From Microbacterium esteraromaticum (GTDB taxonomy: Bacteria; Actinomycetota; Actinomycetes; Actinomycetales; Microbacteriaceae), in assembly GCF_017303215.1 (NCBI RefSeq), contig NZ_JAEMWU010000001.1:496001-560000 (forward strand): a stretch of DNA of 64,000 nucleotides. The letters run 5' to 3'. A program made the position numbers and the translations under genes. The notes under the pieces are model-generated. The model saw only the letters and a list, made by a program, of their open reading frames with translations, ran no database searches and had not been told where the DNA came from. Every line of letters begins with the position of its first letter. The first letter of the stretch is position 1. Positions 32,930 to 42,232 of the stretch are shown here, in pieces.

Positions 32930-34578
32930 CTGCGCCGCTGCTCAAGGTCGAAGATCTGCGGGTCGAGTACGCCACACGTGGCCGGAGCGCCGAGGTCGTG
33001 CACGGTGTGTCCTTCGACGTGCACGCCGGCAAGGTCGTCGCGCTGGTCGGTGAATCGGGCTCGGGCAAGTCGACGGTCTCCCAGGCGCTGATCCGGCGTC
33101 TTCCCGAGAACGGCCGCGTCAGCGGGGGCGCGATCCACTTCGCCGGTGAGGACCTCGCGCGTCTTCCCGAGCGGATGCTGCGCAAGGTGCGCGGTGCGCA
33201 GATCGGCTTCGTCCCGCAGGACCCCGGTTCGTCGCTCAACCCGCTGATGCGGGTTGGTGAGCAGATCGCCGAGACGCTGCGGATCCACCGGCGGATGCCG
33301 CGCGCCGCGGCCGCCGCGCGTGCGGTGCAGATCCTCGATGAGGTCGGCATCCCCGAGCCGGCGCTGCGGGCGACGCAGTATCCGCACGAGCTGTCTGGCG
33401 GTCTGCGTCAGCGGGCCCTGATCGGCATCGCCTGGGCGTGCGGGCCGCAGCTGGTCATCGCAGACGAGCCCACGAGCGCCCTCGATGTCACGGTTCAGCG
33501 GCACGTGCTCGACCAGCTCGACCAGCTCGTGGCCGACCACGGCACTGCGGTGCTGCTGATCACGCACGACCTCGCGGTCGCCGCTGACCGGGCCGACGAG
33601 ATCATCGTGATGTACCGCGGTGAGATCGTCGAGCGCGGTGCCACGGCCGACGTGCTCAGCGCACCGAGTCACGAGTACACCCGTCGCCTGGTGGCTGCCG
33701 CCCCGGGGCTGCGTCAGGGGCGCCTGACGCCCCAGGCGCCGGATGCTGTCGAGAGCGGCGTCTTCGCGGCATTCCGTGAGCGAGAGATGCGCCCGCAGAG
33801 CGGCAGCGACAGCATTCTCGAGGTGCGGTCACTGAGCAAGACGTACGGCGTGCGCGGCGGGTCGTTCCTCGCGGCTGACGACGTCTCGTTCGCGGTGCCC
33901 CGGGGGCAGACGCTGTCGATCGTCGGCGAGTCGGGGTCGGGCAAGACGACCAGTGCGCGGATCGCGGCTCGGCTCGTGTCGGCCGACTCCGGCACCGTGC
34001 TGCTCGACGGCACCGACATCACCCACGCCCGGGGTGAGGAGCTGCGTCAGCTGCGCCGGCGGATGCAGGTGGTGTATCAGAACCCGTTCGGATCGCTCGA
34101 TCCGCGCATGACGGTGGAGCGCATCGTGTCGGAGCCGCTGCGGTCGTTCCGCATCGGTGATCGCGCGTCGCAGGCGAGCCTGGTGCGCGATCTGCTGGAG
34201 CGCGTGCGGCTGGCGCCCGAACTGGCCGACCGTCGTCCGGTCGAGCTCTCGGGCGGACAACGCCAGCGCGTGGCCATCGCCCGGGCGCTGGCGATCGGGC
34301 CCGAGCTGATGATCCTCGACGAGCCGGTGTCGGCGCTCGACGTGTCGGTGCAGGAGCAGATCCTGCAGCTGCTCGTCGACCTGCAGGCCGAGTTCGGTCT
34401 GAGCTATCTGTTCATCTCGCACGATCTGGGCGTGGTGAGTCAGATCTCCGACCGCATCGTCGTGATGCAGAAGGGGCGCGTCGTCGAGAGCGGCGATGCC
34501 GAGCGCGTCTTCGCCGAGCCGGCGCACGATTACACGAGGGAGCTCATCGCCGCCATCCCCGGCACCCAGCGCGCATGA
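32926..34578 (+). CDS. Peptide ABC transporter ATPase, DppD-DppF fusion
   Basis: 550 residues with two complete ABC domains. The N-terminal half has Walker A GESGSGKST, signature LSGGLRQR and Walker B LVIADEPTSALD. The C-terminal half has GESGSGKTT, LSGGQRQR and LMILDEPVSALD. This is the fused form in which one polypeptide supplies both nucleotide sites. Its stop codon lies inside the CstR-type operator of the next operon (34577-34594), so the peptide operon ends there without a visible terminator and may read into the persulfide genes. Confidence 0.93.
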   Translation: MTAPLLKVEDLRVEYATRGRSAEVVHGVSFDVHAGKVVALVGESGSGKSTVSQALIRRLPENGRVSGGAIHFAGEDLARLPERMLRKVRGAQIGFVPQDPGSSLNPLMRVGEQIAETLRIHRRMPRAAAAARAVQILDEVGIPEPALRATQYPHELSGGLRQRALIGIAWACGPQLVIADEPTSALDVTVQRHVLDQLDQLVADHGTAVLLITHDLAVAADRADEIIVMYRGEIVERGATADVLSAPSHEYTRRLVAAAPGLRQGRLTPQAPDAVESGVFAAFREREMRPQSGSDSILEVRSLSKTYGVRGGSFLAADDVSFAVPRGQTLSIVGESGSGKTTSARIAARLVSADSGTVLLDGTDITHARGEELRQLRRRMQVVYQNPFGSLDPRMTVERIVSEPLRSFRIGDRASQASLVRDLLERVRLAPELADRRPVELSGGQRQRVAIARALAIGPELMILDEPVSALDVSVQEQILQLLVDLQAEFGLSYLFISHDLGVVSQISDRIVVMQKGRVVESGDAERVFAEPAHDYTRELIAAIPGTQRA

Positions 34579-34594
34579 TACCCTAGGGGGTATC
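34577..34594. promoter_or_regulatory. CsoR/CstR-type operator
   Basis: GATACCCTAGGGGGTATC: 7-bp perfect arms around a 4-bp centre. This matches the G/C-tract palindrome flanked by ATA/TAT recognised by CsoR-family repressors. A CstR-like gene is the second gene downstream, so the site is probably autoregulatory for both. Confidence 0.8.
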
Positions 34595-34618
34595 TTTGAG
34601 CGCAAGGGGAGTCAGTAG

Positions 34619-36325
34619 ATGCGCGTGATCATCATCGGGGGCGTCGCCGGCGGTATGTCCGCCGCCACACGTCTGCGGCGCCTCGACGAGTCGGCCGAGA
34701 TCATCGTGATCGAGCAGGGCGACTACGTCAGCTTCGCCAACTGCGGCCTGCCGTACTACGTCGGTGGGGTCATCCCCGAGCGGCAGGCACTGCTGCTGCA
34801 GACCCCCGAATCGCTGCGCGCGCGCTTCGAGCTCGACGTGCGCACCCGCCACGAGGCGGTCGCGATCAACCGTGAGGCCCAGACCGTAAGCATCCGCGAT
34901 GCGCGCACCGGCGCCGTGATCGACGAGGCGTACGACCACCTGATCCTCGCCGTCGGCGCCACTCCACGCGACGCGTTCGGCCAGATCGACGGCGGCCCGA
35001 CGGTCTCGACCCTGCGCACCGTCGACGACGTCGACCGCATCACCCTCGCTCTCGAAGAACTGGCCCTCGATGAGGCACCGCGCGCGGGACGCGCGGTCGT
35101 CGCCGGCGGCGGCTTCATCGGTCTCGAAGCCGTCGAGAACCTCGTGCACCGCGGACTCGACGTCACGCTCGTGCAGAACGGCGCCCATCCGCTGAGCCCC
35201 CTCGACTCCGAGATGGCCGCTCTCGTGGTCGATGAGCTCGCCGCTCGCGGCGTCGACCTGCGCATGCGCACCTCGGTCGCCTCGGTGGATGCCGACGGCG
35301 TGCACCTCGACGACGGCACCACCGTCGCCGCCGACCTGCTGATCGACGCCCGTGGCGTGCGCCCGGCGGCATCCATCGTTACGACCGCGGGTCTCGCGAC
35401 CGCACCCAGCGGCGGCATCGAAGTCGACGCCCTGCAGCGCACCAGCGACCCGCGCATCTTCGCCGTCGGCGACGCCGCGCTGAAGGTCGATGCGATCTCG
35501 GCCGAGCCGACCCTGGTCACGATGGCGGGCCTGGCGAATCGGCACGGCCGCACCGCGGCCGACGTCATCGCCTGGGAGCACGGACAGCTCGACGAGCGCC
35601 CCGCCGACGCCCTTCCGGCGGTCGGTACGGCGATCGTCGGGGTGTTCGGCCTCGCCGTCGCGATGGTCGGGTGGAGCGAGCGACGCCTGGCGGATGCCGG
35701 ACGCGCGCACCGCGTCATCCACGCGCACCCCGCCGACCACGCCGGCTACTACCCCGGTGCCGAGCGGCTCACCATGAAGCTGCTGGTCGACCCCGGCACC
35801 GATCTGATCCTGGGCGCTCAGGTGATCGGCCGCAGCGGTGCCGACAAACGCATCGACATCATCGCCACCGCGATGCAGGCGGGGCTCACCGCCACGCAGC
35901 TGAGCCGCCTCGAGCTCGCCTACGCACCGCAGTACGGTTCGGCGAAAGACCCGGTCAACATGCTCGGCTACATCGCCGACAACGCCGCGACCGACCTCAC
36001 CGGCAGCATCCAGTGGCACGAGCTCGACGCCGCCGTGGCGGCCGGCGCGACCCTGATCGATGTGCGCAGCGAGACCGAGCACGCGGGCGGCGCCATCCCG
36101 GGCAGCATCAACGTTCCGCTCGATGAGCTGCGCGCCCGACTCGGCGAGCTGCCCGACGGTGAGCTGATCGTGCACTGCCAGGTCGGCCAGCGCGGGCACA
36201 CCGCCACGCGCCTGCTGCGCCAGCACGACCGTCGCGTGCGCAACCTCGACGGCGGCTACCTCACCTGGGTGGCCGGAACGCGGATGCACGCCGACACCCG
36301 CACGACTGTGAAGGAGTACGCATGA
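34619..36325 (+). CDS. CoA-disulfide reductase/rhodanese fusion, NAD(P)H-dependent persulfide reductase type
   Basis: 568 residues. An FAD-dependent pyridine nucleotide-disulfide oxidoreductase domain (VIIIGGVAGGMSAATRLRRL) holds the single active Cys42 in FANCGLPYYVGG. The NAD(P) region has VVAGGGFIGLEAVENL. A C-terminal rhodanese domain follows with Cys520 in VHCQVGQRG. This architecture defines the CoADR-rhodanese (Npsr-like) enzymes that reduce CoA or low-molecular-weight persulfides and polysulfides. AAGGGGAG precedes the ATG. It overlaps the CstR-like sensor gene by four bases and lies behind a CsoR-family operator, consistent with sulfide/persulfide detoxification. Confidence 0.9.
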   Translation: MRVIIIGGVAGGMSAATRLRRLDESAEIIVIEQGDYVSFANCGLPYYVGGVIPERQALLLQTPESLRARFELDVRTRHEAVAINREAQTVSIRDARTGAVIDEAYDHLILAVGATPRDAFGQIDGGPTVSTLRTVDDVDRITLALEELALDEAPRAGRAVVAGGGFIGLEAVENLVHRGLDVTLVQNGAHPLSPLDSEMAALVVDELAARGVDLRMRTSVASVDADGVHLDDGTTVAADLLIDARGVRPAASIVTTAGLATAPSGGIEVDALQRTSDPRIFAVGDAALKVDAISAEPTLVTMAGLANRHGRTAADVIAWEHGQLDERPADALPAVGTAIVGVFGLAVAMVGWSERRLADAGRAHRVIHAHPADHAGYYPGAERLTMKLLVDPGTDLILGAQVIGRSGADKRIDIIATAMQAGLTATQLSRLELAYAPQYGSAKDPVNMLGYIADNAATDLTGSIQWHELDAAVAAGATLIDVRSETEHAGGAIPGSINVPLDELRARLGELPDGELIVHCQVGQRGHTATRLLRQHDRRVRNLDGGYLTWVAGTRMHADTRTTVKEYA

Positions 36326-36606
36326 GCCCTCAGGCATCCGATGAAGAGATCCGCAAGGTCGTCAACCGTCTCAAGCGGGCCCGCGGCCAGCTGACCGCCG
36401 TCATCGACGCGATGGAAGACGAAGCCGACTGCCGCGACGTCGTCATCCAGCTCGCCGCCGTCGGCAAGGCCATCGACCGCGCCGGCTTCTCGGTGATCAG
36501 CACCGCGCTGCGCAGCTGCGTGACCGACGCCGAGCAGGGCACCGCCCGCGAAGACGACGCCCCCACCGTCGCCGAGCTCGAGAAGCTGTTCCTGACGCTC
36601 GCCTGA
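36322..36606 (+). CDS. CstR-like persulfide-sensing repressor (CsoR family)
   Basis: 94 residues, all-helical CsoR-family fold (VVNRLKRARGQLTAVIDAME). Cys37 and Cys66 correspond to the two conserved cysteines. The His found four residues before the second Cys in copper-sensing CsoR is Ala62 here, so copper binding is unlikely. The two-Cys, no-His pattern is that of CstR, which forms di- or trisulfide links with reactive sulfur species. Coupling to a persulfide reductase supports this. It should repress the operon at 34577-34594. Confidence 0.88.
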   Translation: MSPQASDEEIRKVVNRLKRARGQLTAVIDAMEDEADCRDVVIQLAAVGKAIDRAGFSVISTALRSCVTDAEQGTAREDDAPTVAELEKLFLTLA

Positions 36607-36610
36607 CACC

Positions 36611-36648
36611 GTCGGATGCCCGAGACCGGCCGGTCTCGGGCATCCGAC
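36611..36648. terminator. Perfect 38-bp palindrome, bidirectional terminator
   Basis: GTCGGATGCCCGAGACCGG is followed directly by its exact complement with no loop bases outside the stem centre. It lies between the convergent stops of the CstR-like gene (36606) and the sulfatase (36671). Confidence 0.8.
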
Positions 36649-36670
36649 TCTGCGCGCGTATCAGCGGCCG

Positions 36671-39037
36671 TCAGTCCATCTGCGTGGCGAGCTTCAGCCG
36701 CTCGTGTCCAGTGACGGGTCGCATGTTCGGGAAGTCGAACGTCACCTCGTGGATTCGGCCGGTGAACGGGAACAGTCCGCGGTCGTCGTAGTCGGCGCAG
36801 ACCGGCGAGACGCAGTCCATGCCGACGTCCATCGTCTCGGTGCCGCACCGCATCGGGATCTGCTCGGGCAGGTGCAGATCACCCGCCGGTGCACCGTCGA
36901 TCGTCATCGTGACGTCGGCGGGTCCGCCGGGGCGCGGTGTCTGCGGAGTGATCGTGACGGTGAGCGTGTGCCGTCCCGGTGAGAGGTCGGCATCCGACGT
37001 CAGGTCGTAGCGGCGGATGCCGAAGAAGTTGTAGTGGAACCGGGCGCGGCCCTCCCACCCGAACAACGACCACCCGGCGGCATCCCCACCGACGGCGAAG
37101 ACGACTCCTTCCGCACCGGACTCCGGCACGTCGATCTCGGCGGTGAGCGTCAGAGGAACACTGACCATCCGGGGCCCGCTGCCCTCGGGTAGACGCACCA
37201 TTCCCTCGTGGAAGGTGACCCGGTCGCGTCCGGCGAAGTAGCTCGGGCGCAGGGTGACATCGAGCCGTTCGGCGAAACTGTCGTCGAGGGGCAGCACGTT
37301 GTACCGCGCCGCCTCGGCCATGAACATGTCCTGCAGTTCGCGCAGGCGCTCGGGATGCTGGTCGGCGACGTCGTCGGCCTGGCTGAAGTCGTCGGTGATG
37401 TTGTACAGCTCCCACGTGTCGTCGTCCCAGCTGTACGTGCCCGAGGTCTCCCAGGGCAACCGGCCGTGCCGGCACGAGGCGATCCATCCGTCGGAGTACA
37501 TGGCGCGGTTGCCGAGCATCTCGAAGTACTGCTTGGTGTGCCGGCTGGGGGCATCGGCGTTGTCGTCGGCGAACGTGTAGGCGAAGCTCGTTCCCTCAAT
37601 CGGCTTCTGGATGAAGCCGTTGACCTCGGTCGGATGCGCGACACCGACGATCTCGAGCAGCGTGGGCGTCACATCGATGACGTGATGGAACTGCGAACGC
37701 ACCTTTCCGGTGTCGGTGATGCGCTCGGGCCACGACACGATCATGCTGTTGCGGGTGCCGCCGAAGTGCGACGCGACCTGCTTGGTCCACTGGAACGGGG
37801 TGTCGCCGGCGTGCGCCCAGCCGACCGCGTAGTGCGGTGAGGTGCCCGGCAGGCCCCACTGGTCGATGAACCCGATCGCCTCATCCATCGACGGCTGGCG
37901 TCCGTTCAGACTCATCAGCTCATTGGGCGTGCCCACCAGCGACCCTTCGGCGCTCGACCCGTTATCGCCGATGATGTAGATGACGATCGTGTTGTCGAGC
38001 TGGCCCATCTCTTCGATGGCGTCGACGACGCGGCCCACCTCGTAGTCGGTGTGCTCCAAGAAGTCGGCGAAGTTCTCGGCCTGGCGGGCGAAGAGCCTGC
38101 GGTGCTCTTCGGGCTGGCTGTCCCACGAGGGGATCTGCTCGGGCCGCTCGGTGAGCTTGGTGCCCGGCGGGATGATGCCCGCATCGAGCTGGTTCTGGTG
38201 TACCTGGCGGCGGTACTCATCCCACCCCATGTCGAACCGGCCCTCGTTGCGGCCTCGCCAGTCGAGCGGAGGCTGGTGCGGGGCGTGCGCAGCGCCGGGC
38301 GAGAAGTAGGCGAGAAAGGGACGGTCGGGTGCGATCGCCTGCTGCGTGCCGATCCACGAGATGGCCTTGTCGGCGAGGTCGCGGGTCAGCTGATAGCCGT
38401 CCTCGGGGCGAGCGGGCGGCTCGACCGCGCGGGTGTTCTCGTACAGCGACGGATAGAACTGATCGGTCTCACCGGCGATGAACCCGTAGAAGTAGTCGAA
38501 GCCCTGATGGGTCGGCCAGTTGTCGAACGGGCCGGCGGGGCTGGTCTGGTTGTCGGGCACGTTGTGGTTCTTACCGAACCAGGCCGACGTGTAGCCGGCG
38601 TGCTTGAGCATCTCGGCGAAGGTGGCCGTGCCCTTGGGGATGATGCCGCTGTAGCCCGGATACCCGGTCGCCATCTCTTGGATCACCCCGGTTGCGACGG
38701 TGTGGTGATTGCGCCCGGTGAGCATGGCCGCGCGGGTCGGCGAGCACAGCGCGGTGGTGTGGAACTGGTTGTAGAACAGGCCGCGCCCCGCCAGGCGCTC
38801 AGCGGTGGGCATCCGCACGAGCCCGCCGTTCACACTCGGCCAGCCGAAGCCGACGTCGTCGAGCAGCACGAGCAGGATGTTCGGCGACCCCGCCGGCGCT
38901 TCGCGCATCGGCGGGAAGTCGGGCTCGGAGTCGACCGCGTGGGTGCGGATGCGGGCCGACGGATACGTCCATTCCGGTTCGGGGAGGTGGTTCCGATCGA
39001 GGTGCACCGGAAAGTCGTCGTTGGGCGTGGTCGACAT
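36671..39037 (-). CDS. Arylsulfatase (type I, formylglycine-dependent)
   Basis: 788 residues. NILLVLLDDVGFG carries the metal-binding Asp60-Asp61, and ALCSPTRAAMLTGRN holds the CxPxR sulfatase signature in which Cys98 is converted to formylglycine. GKNHN and VGWAHAGDTPFQW are later active-site regions. The C-terminal ~200 residues are beta-rich and resemble the extension of large bacterial arylsulfatases. No signal peptide is seen, so it may be cytoplasmic. ATG 39037 is chosen; upstream open sequence has no coding signature. It would release sulfate from an ester. The persulfide genes converge on it, and an SGNH hydrolase lies upstream. Confidence 0.9.
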   Translation of the reverse strand: MSTTPNDDFPVHLDRNHLPEPEWTYPSARIRTHAVDSEPDFPPMREAPAGSPNILLVLLDDVGFGWPSVNGGLVRMPTAERLAGRGLFYNQFHTTALCSPTRAAMLTGRNHHTVATGVIQEMATGYPGYSGIIPKGTATFAEMLKHAGYTSAWFGKNHNVPDNQTSPAGPFDNWPTHQGFDYFYGFIAGETDQFYPSLYENTRAVEPPARPEDGYQLTRDLADKAISWIGTQQAIAPDRPFLAYFSPGAAHAPHQPPLDWRGRNEGRFDMGWDEYRRQVHQNQLDAGIIPPGTKLTERPEQIPSWDSQPEEHRRLFARQAENFADFLEHTDYEVGRVVDAIEEMGQLDNTIVIYIIGDNGSSAEGSLVGTPNELMSLNGRQPSMDEAIGFIDQWGLPGTSPHYAVGWAHAGDTPFQWTKQVASHFGGTRNSMIVSWPERITDTGKVRSQFHHVIDVTPTLLEIVGVAHPTEVNGFIQKPIEGTSFAYTFADDNADAPSRHTKQYFEMLGNRAMYSDGWIASCRHGRLPWETSGTYSWDDDTWELYNITDDFSQADDVADQHPERLRELQDMFMAEAARYNVLPLDDSFAERLDVTLRPSYFAGRDRVTFHEGMVRLPEGSGPRMVSVPLTLTAEIDVPESGAEGVVFAVGGDAAGWSLFGWEGRARFHYNFFGIRRYDLTSDADLSPGRHTLTVTITPQTPRPGGPADVTMTIDGAPAGDLHLPEQIPMRCGTETMDVGMDCVSPVCADYDDRGLFPFTGRIHEVTFDFPNMRPVTGHERLKLATQMD

Positions 39038-39171
39038 CGTTACCGCCTTCTGCTCGCGTCGGGGGAACTCACGGTGTTTCGTAGCGAGTGTGCCCCGGCA
39101 GGCGACGGTCGGCATCGGGGGCATCGCCCGGGCGGGGTGAGAGGGCGGCGTGCGTCCGGCGACGCGCTGCG

Positions 39172-39867
39172 TCAGCCGGCGTCGGCGACGCGCTGCGCGA
39201 GGTGCGGCAACACGCGATCGGATGCCGGTGGCGCCTGCAGCCCGAGTACGCGGGCGATCTCCAGGGCGAGCACGGCGTGGCCGGTTGCACCGGGATGGAA
39301 CGGGTCGTTCAGCAGGTGGTGGGCCACGCCGCCCGCGCCGAGTTCGGTGAACCGGGCGAACTGGTCGATGAGGATGACGTCCTGCCTCGCGGCGACATCG
39401 CGGGTCGCCTGGGCGAACTCGGCGATGCGTGCGCGCTCGGGGGCGTGGGCGATGTCGATCGTCGGCGGCGTCTGCAGCACCGGGATCGCGCCGATCTTGC
39501 GCACGCGCTGCACGAACTCCGTCACCGATGCCGCGAACTCGTGCGGCGCGACGACGCCCGCCTTGGCGGTCGTCGAGCAGTCGTTGGTTCCGATCATGAG
39601 GGTGACGATGTTCGGATGCCAGTGCGCGACGCGCCGGTCGAAGTCCTTGAGCAGCTGCGTGACGCGCCAACCGCTGATGGCGGTGTTGATCAGGGCATCC
39701 TGCACGCGACCCATATCGCCGCGGATCAGCTCATGCAGGTGGTCGACGTAGTTGCGCTCGCCGCGGGTGTGCAGCAGGCCGTGCGTGATCGAGTCGCCGG
39801 TCAGTACCCAGGTGAGGGGCGTCTTGGATGCCAGGGCATCGCGCAACCGGTCGCGTTCGCCGCCCAC
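39172..39867 (-). CDS. SGNH/GDSL-family hydrolase
   Basis: 231 residues. Block I is VLTGDSITHG with the nucleophilic Ser, a Gly in block II is likely at AISGWRV, block III is MIGTNDC, and block V is NDPFHPGATGH with the catalytic Asp/His. No signal peptide. The family covers esterases, lipases and carbohydrate acetylesterases. The start is GTG 39867, four bases from the stop of the small membrane gene, so the two are probably co-transcribed. The substrate is unknown; proximity to the sulfatase hints at decorated sugars. Confidence 0.87.
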   Translation of the reverse strand: MGGERDRLRDALASKTPLTWVLTGDSITHGLLHTRGERNYVDHLHELIRGDMGRVQDALINTAISGWRVTQLLKDFDRRVAHWHPNIVTLMIGTNDCSTTAKAGVVAPHEFAASVTEFVQRVRKIGAIPVLQTPPTIDIAHAPERARIAEFAQATRDVAARQDVILIDQFARFTELGAGGVAHHLLNDPFHPGATGHAVLALEIARVLGLQAPPASDRVLPHLAQRVADAG

Positions 39868-39870
39868 GGA

Positions 39871-40017
39871 TCAGCCGAGCAGCAGGGTCAGCACGGTAGC
39901 GCCGCCGCCGACGAGGATCAGCGAGACGATCGTGATCCACGCGACGATGCGGATGCGGCGCTGGCGTCCCTCGCTGTAGACGGAGAGGTCTTCGGCTTCT
40001 TCGTGGTGGGAGTTCAT
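39871..40017 (-). CDS. Small single-pass membrane protein (48 residues)
   Basis: The N-terminal half is hydrophilic (MNSHHEEAEDLSVYSEGRQ) with an RQRRIRI basic stop, then one TM segment (VAWITIVSLILVGGGATVL). ATG 40017 has a purine-rich AGAGAAGAG stretch upstream. It precedes the SGNH hydrolase with a 3-base gap. No family is recognised. Small basic-TM proteins like this often modify a larger membrane partner, but nothing here identifies one. Confidence 0.6.
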   Translation of the reverse strand: MNSHHEEAEDLSVYSEGRQRRIRIVAWITIVSLILVGGGATVLTLLLG

Positions 40018-40099
40018 CAGGCTCTTCTCTGGTGCGATGCGGTTCGGGCGGGGGACGGCTCGGCGCCCGTCGAAACCCTGCACGAAGCGTATCGCGTGT

Positions 40100-40138
40100 G
40101 TTCCTTCCGGCGCCCGTCACGCGGGCGCCGGAAGGAAC
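40100..40138 (-). terminator. Terminator of the BCCT gene
   Basis: Perfect 17-bp arms (GTTCCTTCCGGCGCCCG and complement) with a 5-nt loop lie five bases beyond the stop codon of the BCCT transporter gene. It is the strongest hairpin noted in the window. Confidence 0.85.
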
Positions 40139-40143
40139 GACCG

Positions 40144-42165
40144 TCACTTCTCGTCGGGTGACTCCGGGGTCGACGGCTCGTCGCCCGGGGCCTGCTCATC
40201 CGCGTGCTCCTGCTCGCGGCGCTGGCGGCGCAGCTCGCGACGGTTCTCACCGACGGTGAGCGACGCGTCGCCGGATGCCGTGTGCGTCGGATCGTCGGGA
40301 CCCTTGGGCTGGATGCGTCCGGGAGTGAGCGTGCGGTTGATGTCTTCGGCGGTGACCATCGGGATCTGACCGGTAGCCGTCTCGTACCATTCGGTGAGCG
40401 CCGGGTCGTCCGAGTCGATGGATGCTCCCGCGCCCTCTTCGGCCGCGACCTCGGTCGCACCGAACACGAAGTCGTCGCCGTGCTCGGCGATACCGCGGCG
40501 CACGCCCTGCGCGATGGCGGCCTTCGCGTAGCGCTGACGCAGCATGTACGGGTCGGTGGCCAGCTCCTTCGCCCACGAGATCATGATGCCGATCACGATG
40601 AACGCGAAGGGCAGTGCCGTCACGACCATCATCGACTGCAGACCCGACAAGGCCGTCTCGCCACCGGCGAGCAGCAGCGCGAGAGCCGCGGCGCCGAGCA
40701 GGATGCCCCAGGCGAGTGTCACCCACGTGGCCGGCTCGGGCCGGCCGCGCTGGCTCATCGAGCCCATGACGATGGCGGCCGAGTCGGCCGAGGTGATGAA
40801 GAACAGCACGATCGAGACCATCGCGATCACCGACAGCACGACACCGAACGGCAGCTGGTCGAACAGCGCGAACAGCACGCCCTCCGACGAACCGACCTCG
40901 CTCAGCTCACCGTTCTGGCTGTCGAAGTACATCGCGGCGCCGCCGAGTACGCCGAACCAGACGATGCAGACCGACGAGGGCACCATGATCACCACGGTGA
41001 CGAATTCACGCAGGGTACGGCCGCGCGAGATCTTGGCGATGAACATGCCCACGAAGGGCGTCCACGAGATCCACCAGGCCCAGTAGTAGTTGGTCCACGA
41101 TGACATGAACGCGGCCTCGGCCTCGCCCTGACCGGCGTTGCGCGAGAGCATCACCCACAGCTCGCCGAGGAACGTCGAGACGCTGGCGGGGATCATGTTC
41201 AGCAGGAACAGGGTCGGGCCCGCGATGAACACGACGATGCCGATGGTGCCCGCGAGCACCATGTTGATGTTCGACAGGGCGCGGATGCCGCGCTTGATGC
41301 CCGACACCGCCGAGACCACGAACGCCGCGGTCAGCACGGTGACGACGATGATCAGCGCGCCGTTGCCGAGCGGTCCGATGCCCGCGACGAACTCGACGCC
41401 GCTGGTGATCTGCAGCGTGCCGATACCGAGGGTGACAGCCGTACCGAACAGGGTGACGATGATGGCGAACACATCGATGATGGCGCCGAGCCAGCCCTCG
41501 GTGCGCTGCCCGAAGATCGGGTAGAAGATGGCCGAGATCAGCGGAGCGCGGCCGCGGCGATAGGCGGCATAGGCGATCGCCCCACCGACGAGCGCGTAGA
41601 ACGCCCACGCCATCGGACCCCAGTGCAGGATCGACTGGGCCAGGGCGTCGAGCATCGCGTGTGGGGTGCCCGCCTCGGAGTCGAACCCTGGCGGCACGGC
41701 GTTGAAGTAGCCGAGCGGTTCGGCCGGTCCGAAGAACAGCAGCCCGATGCCCATACCCGCCGAGAACAGCATCGCGATCCACGAAACCGTCGAGAACTCG
41801 GGCTCTTCGTCATCCGCTCCCAGGCGCACCGCGCCGGTGCGCCCGTAGCCGACGACGAGCATGAACGCGAAGACCAGGATGGCCAGGAGCGAGAACAACC
41901 AGCCGAAGTTCGCGGTGACCCACGTCAGCGAGGTCGACCCGGTGGCGCTGAGGTTATCGGGTGCGGCGAAACCCCAGACCACCACCGCGAGCACCAGAAT
42001 GCCGGCGACGCCGAAGACGAACCAGTTGGTGTTGAAGATGCGAGGCGTGTCCTCGACGCCGATTCCAGGAATCAGCGCGGGGTGCGTCACCTCTTTGAGG
42101 ATCTTCTTGTCTTTGAGCAGCTTCTTCGGCGCGGGTTTCTGTTGTGTGTTCTCTGGAGGAGACAT
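40144..42165 (-). CDS. BCCT-family betaine/choline/carnitine transporter
   Basis: 673 residues with about 12 TM segments. The BCCT signature is present in TM8 as WTNYYWAWWISWTPFVG, whose aromatics cage the trimethylammonium group. FFGPAEPL (MLFFGPAEPLGYF region) marks TM3. The long hydrophilic C-terminal tail (~120 residues, charged, many Arg/Glu) resembles the osmosensing tail of BetP. ATG 42165 follows TACCGT by exactly six bases, suggesting a leaderless transcript. With proVWX it gives the cell a second route for compatible-solute uptake. Confidence 0.92.
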   Translation of the reverse strand: MSPPENTQQKPAPKKLLKDKKILKEVTHPALIPGIGVEDTPRIFNTNWFVFGVAGILVLAVVVWGFAAPDNLSATGSTSLTWVTANFGWLFSLLAILVFAFMLVVGYGRTGAVRLGADDEEPEFSTVSWIAMLFSAGMGIGLLFFGPAEPLGYFNAVPPGFDSEAGTPHAMLDALAQSILHWGPMAWAFYALVGGAIAYAAYRRGRAPLISAIFYPIFGQRTEGWLGAIIDVFAIIVTLFGTAVTLGIGTLQITSGVEFVAGIGPLGNGALIIVVTVLTAAFVVSAVSGIKRGIRALSNINMVLAGTIGIVVFIAGPTLFLLNMIPASVSTFLGELWVMLSRNAGQGEAEAAFMSSWTNYYWAWWISWTPFVGMFIAKISRGRTLREFVTVVIMVPSSVCIVWFGVLGGAAMYFDSQNGELSEVGSSEGVLFALFDQLPFGVVLSVIAMVSIVLFFITSADSAAIVMGSMSQRGRPEPATWVTLAWGILLGAAALALLLAGGETALSGLQSMMVVTALPFAFIVIGIMISWAKELATDPYMLRQRYAKAAIAQGVRRGIAEHGDDFVFGATEVAAEEGAGASIDSDDPALTEWYETATGQIPMVTAEDINRTLTPGRIQPKGPDDPTHTASGDASLTVGENRRELRRQRREQEHADEQAPGDEPSTPESPDEK

Positions 42166-42232
42166 TCCCCCACGGTAGCGAACCCCCGTGCGGCGCACGG
42201 GGGAGGTTCCGCGGCGGGCCGCGGAACCCGCC

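Noticed and set aside
36322..36606. Copper-sensing CsoR
   Set aside because: The His ligand of copper-binding CsoR is Ala62 here and the partner gene is a persulfide reductase, not a copper exporter.
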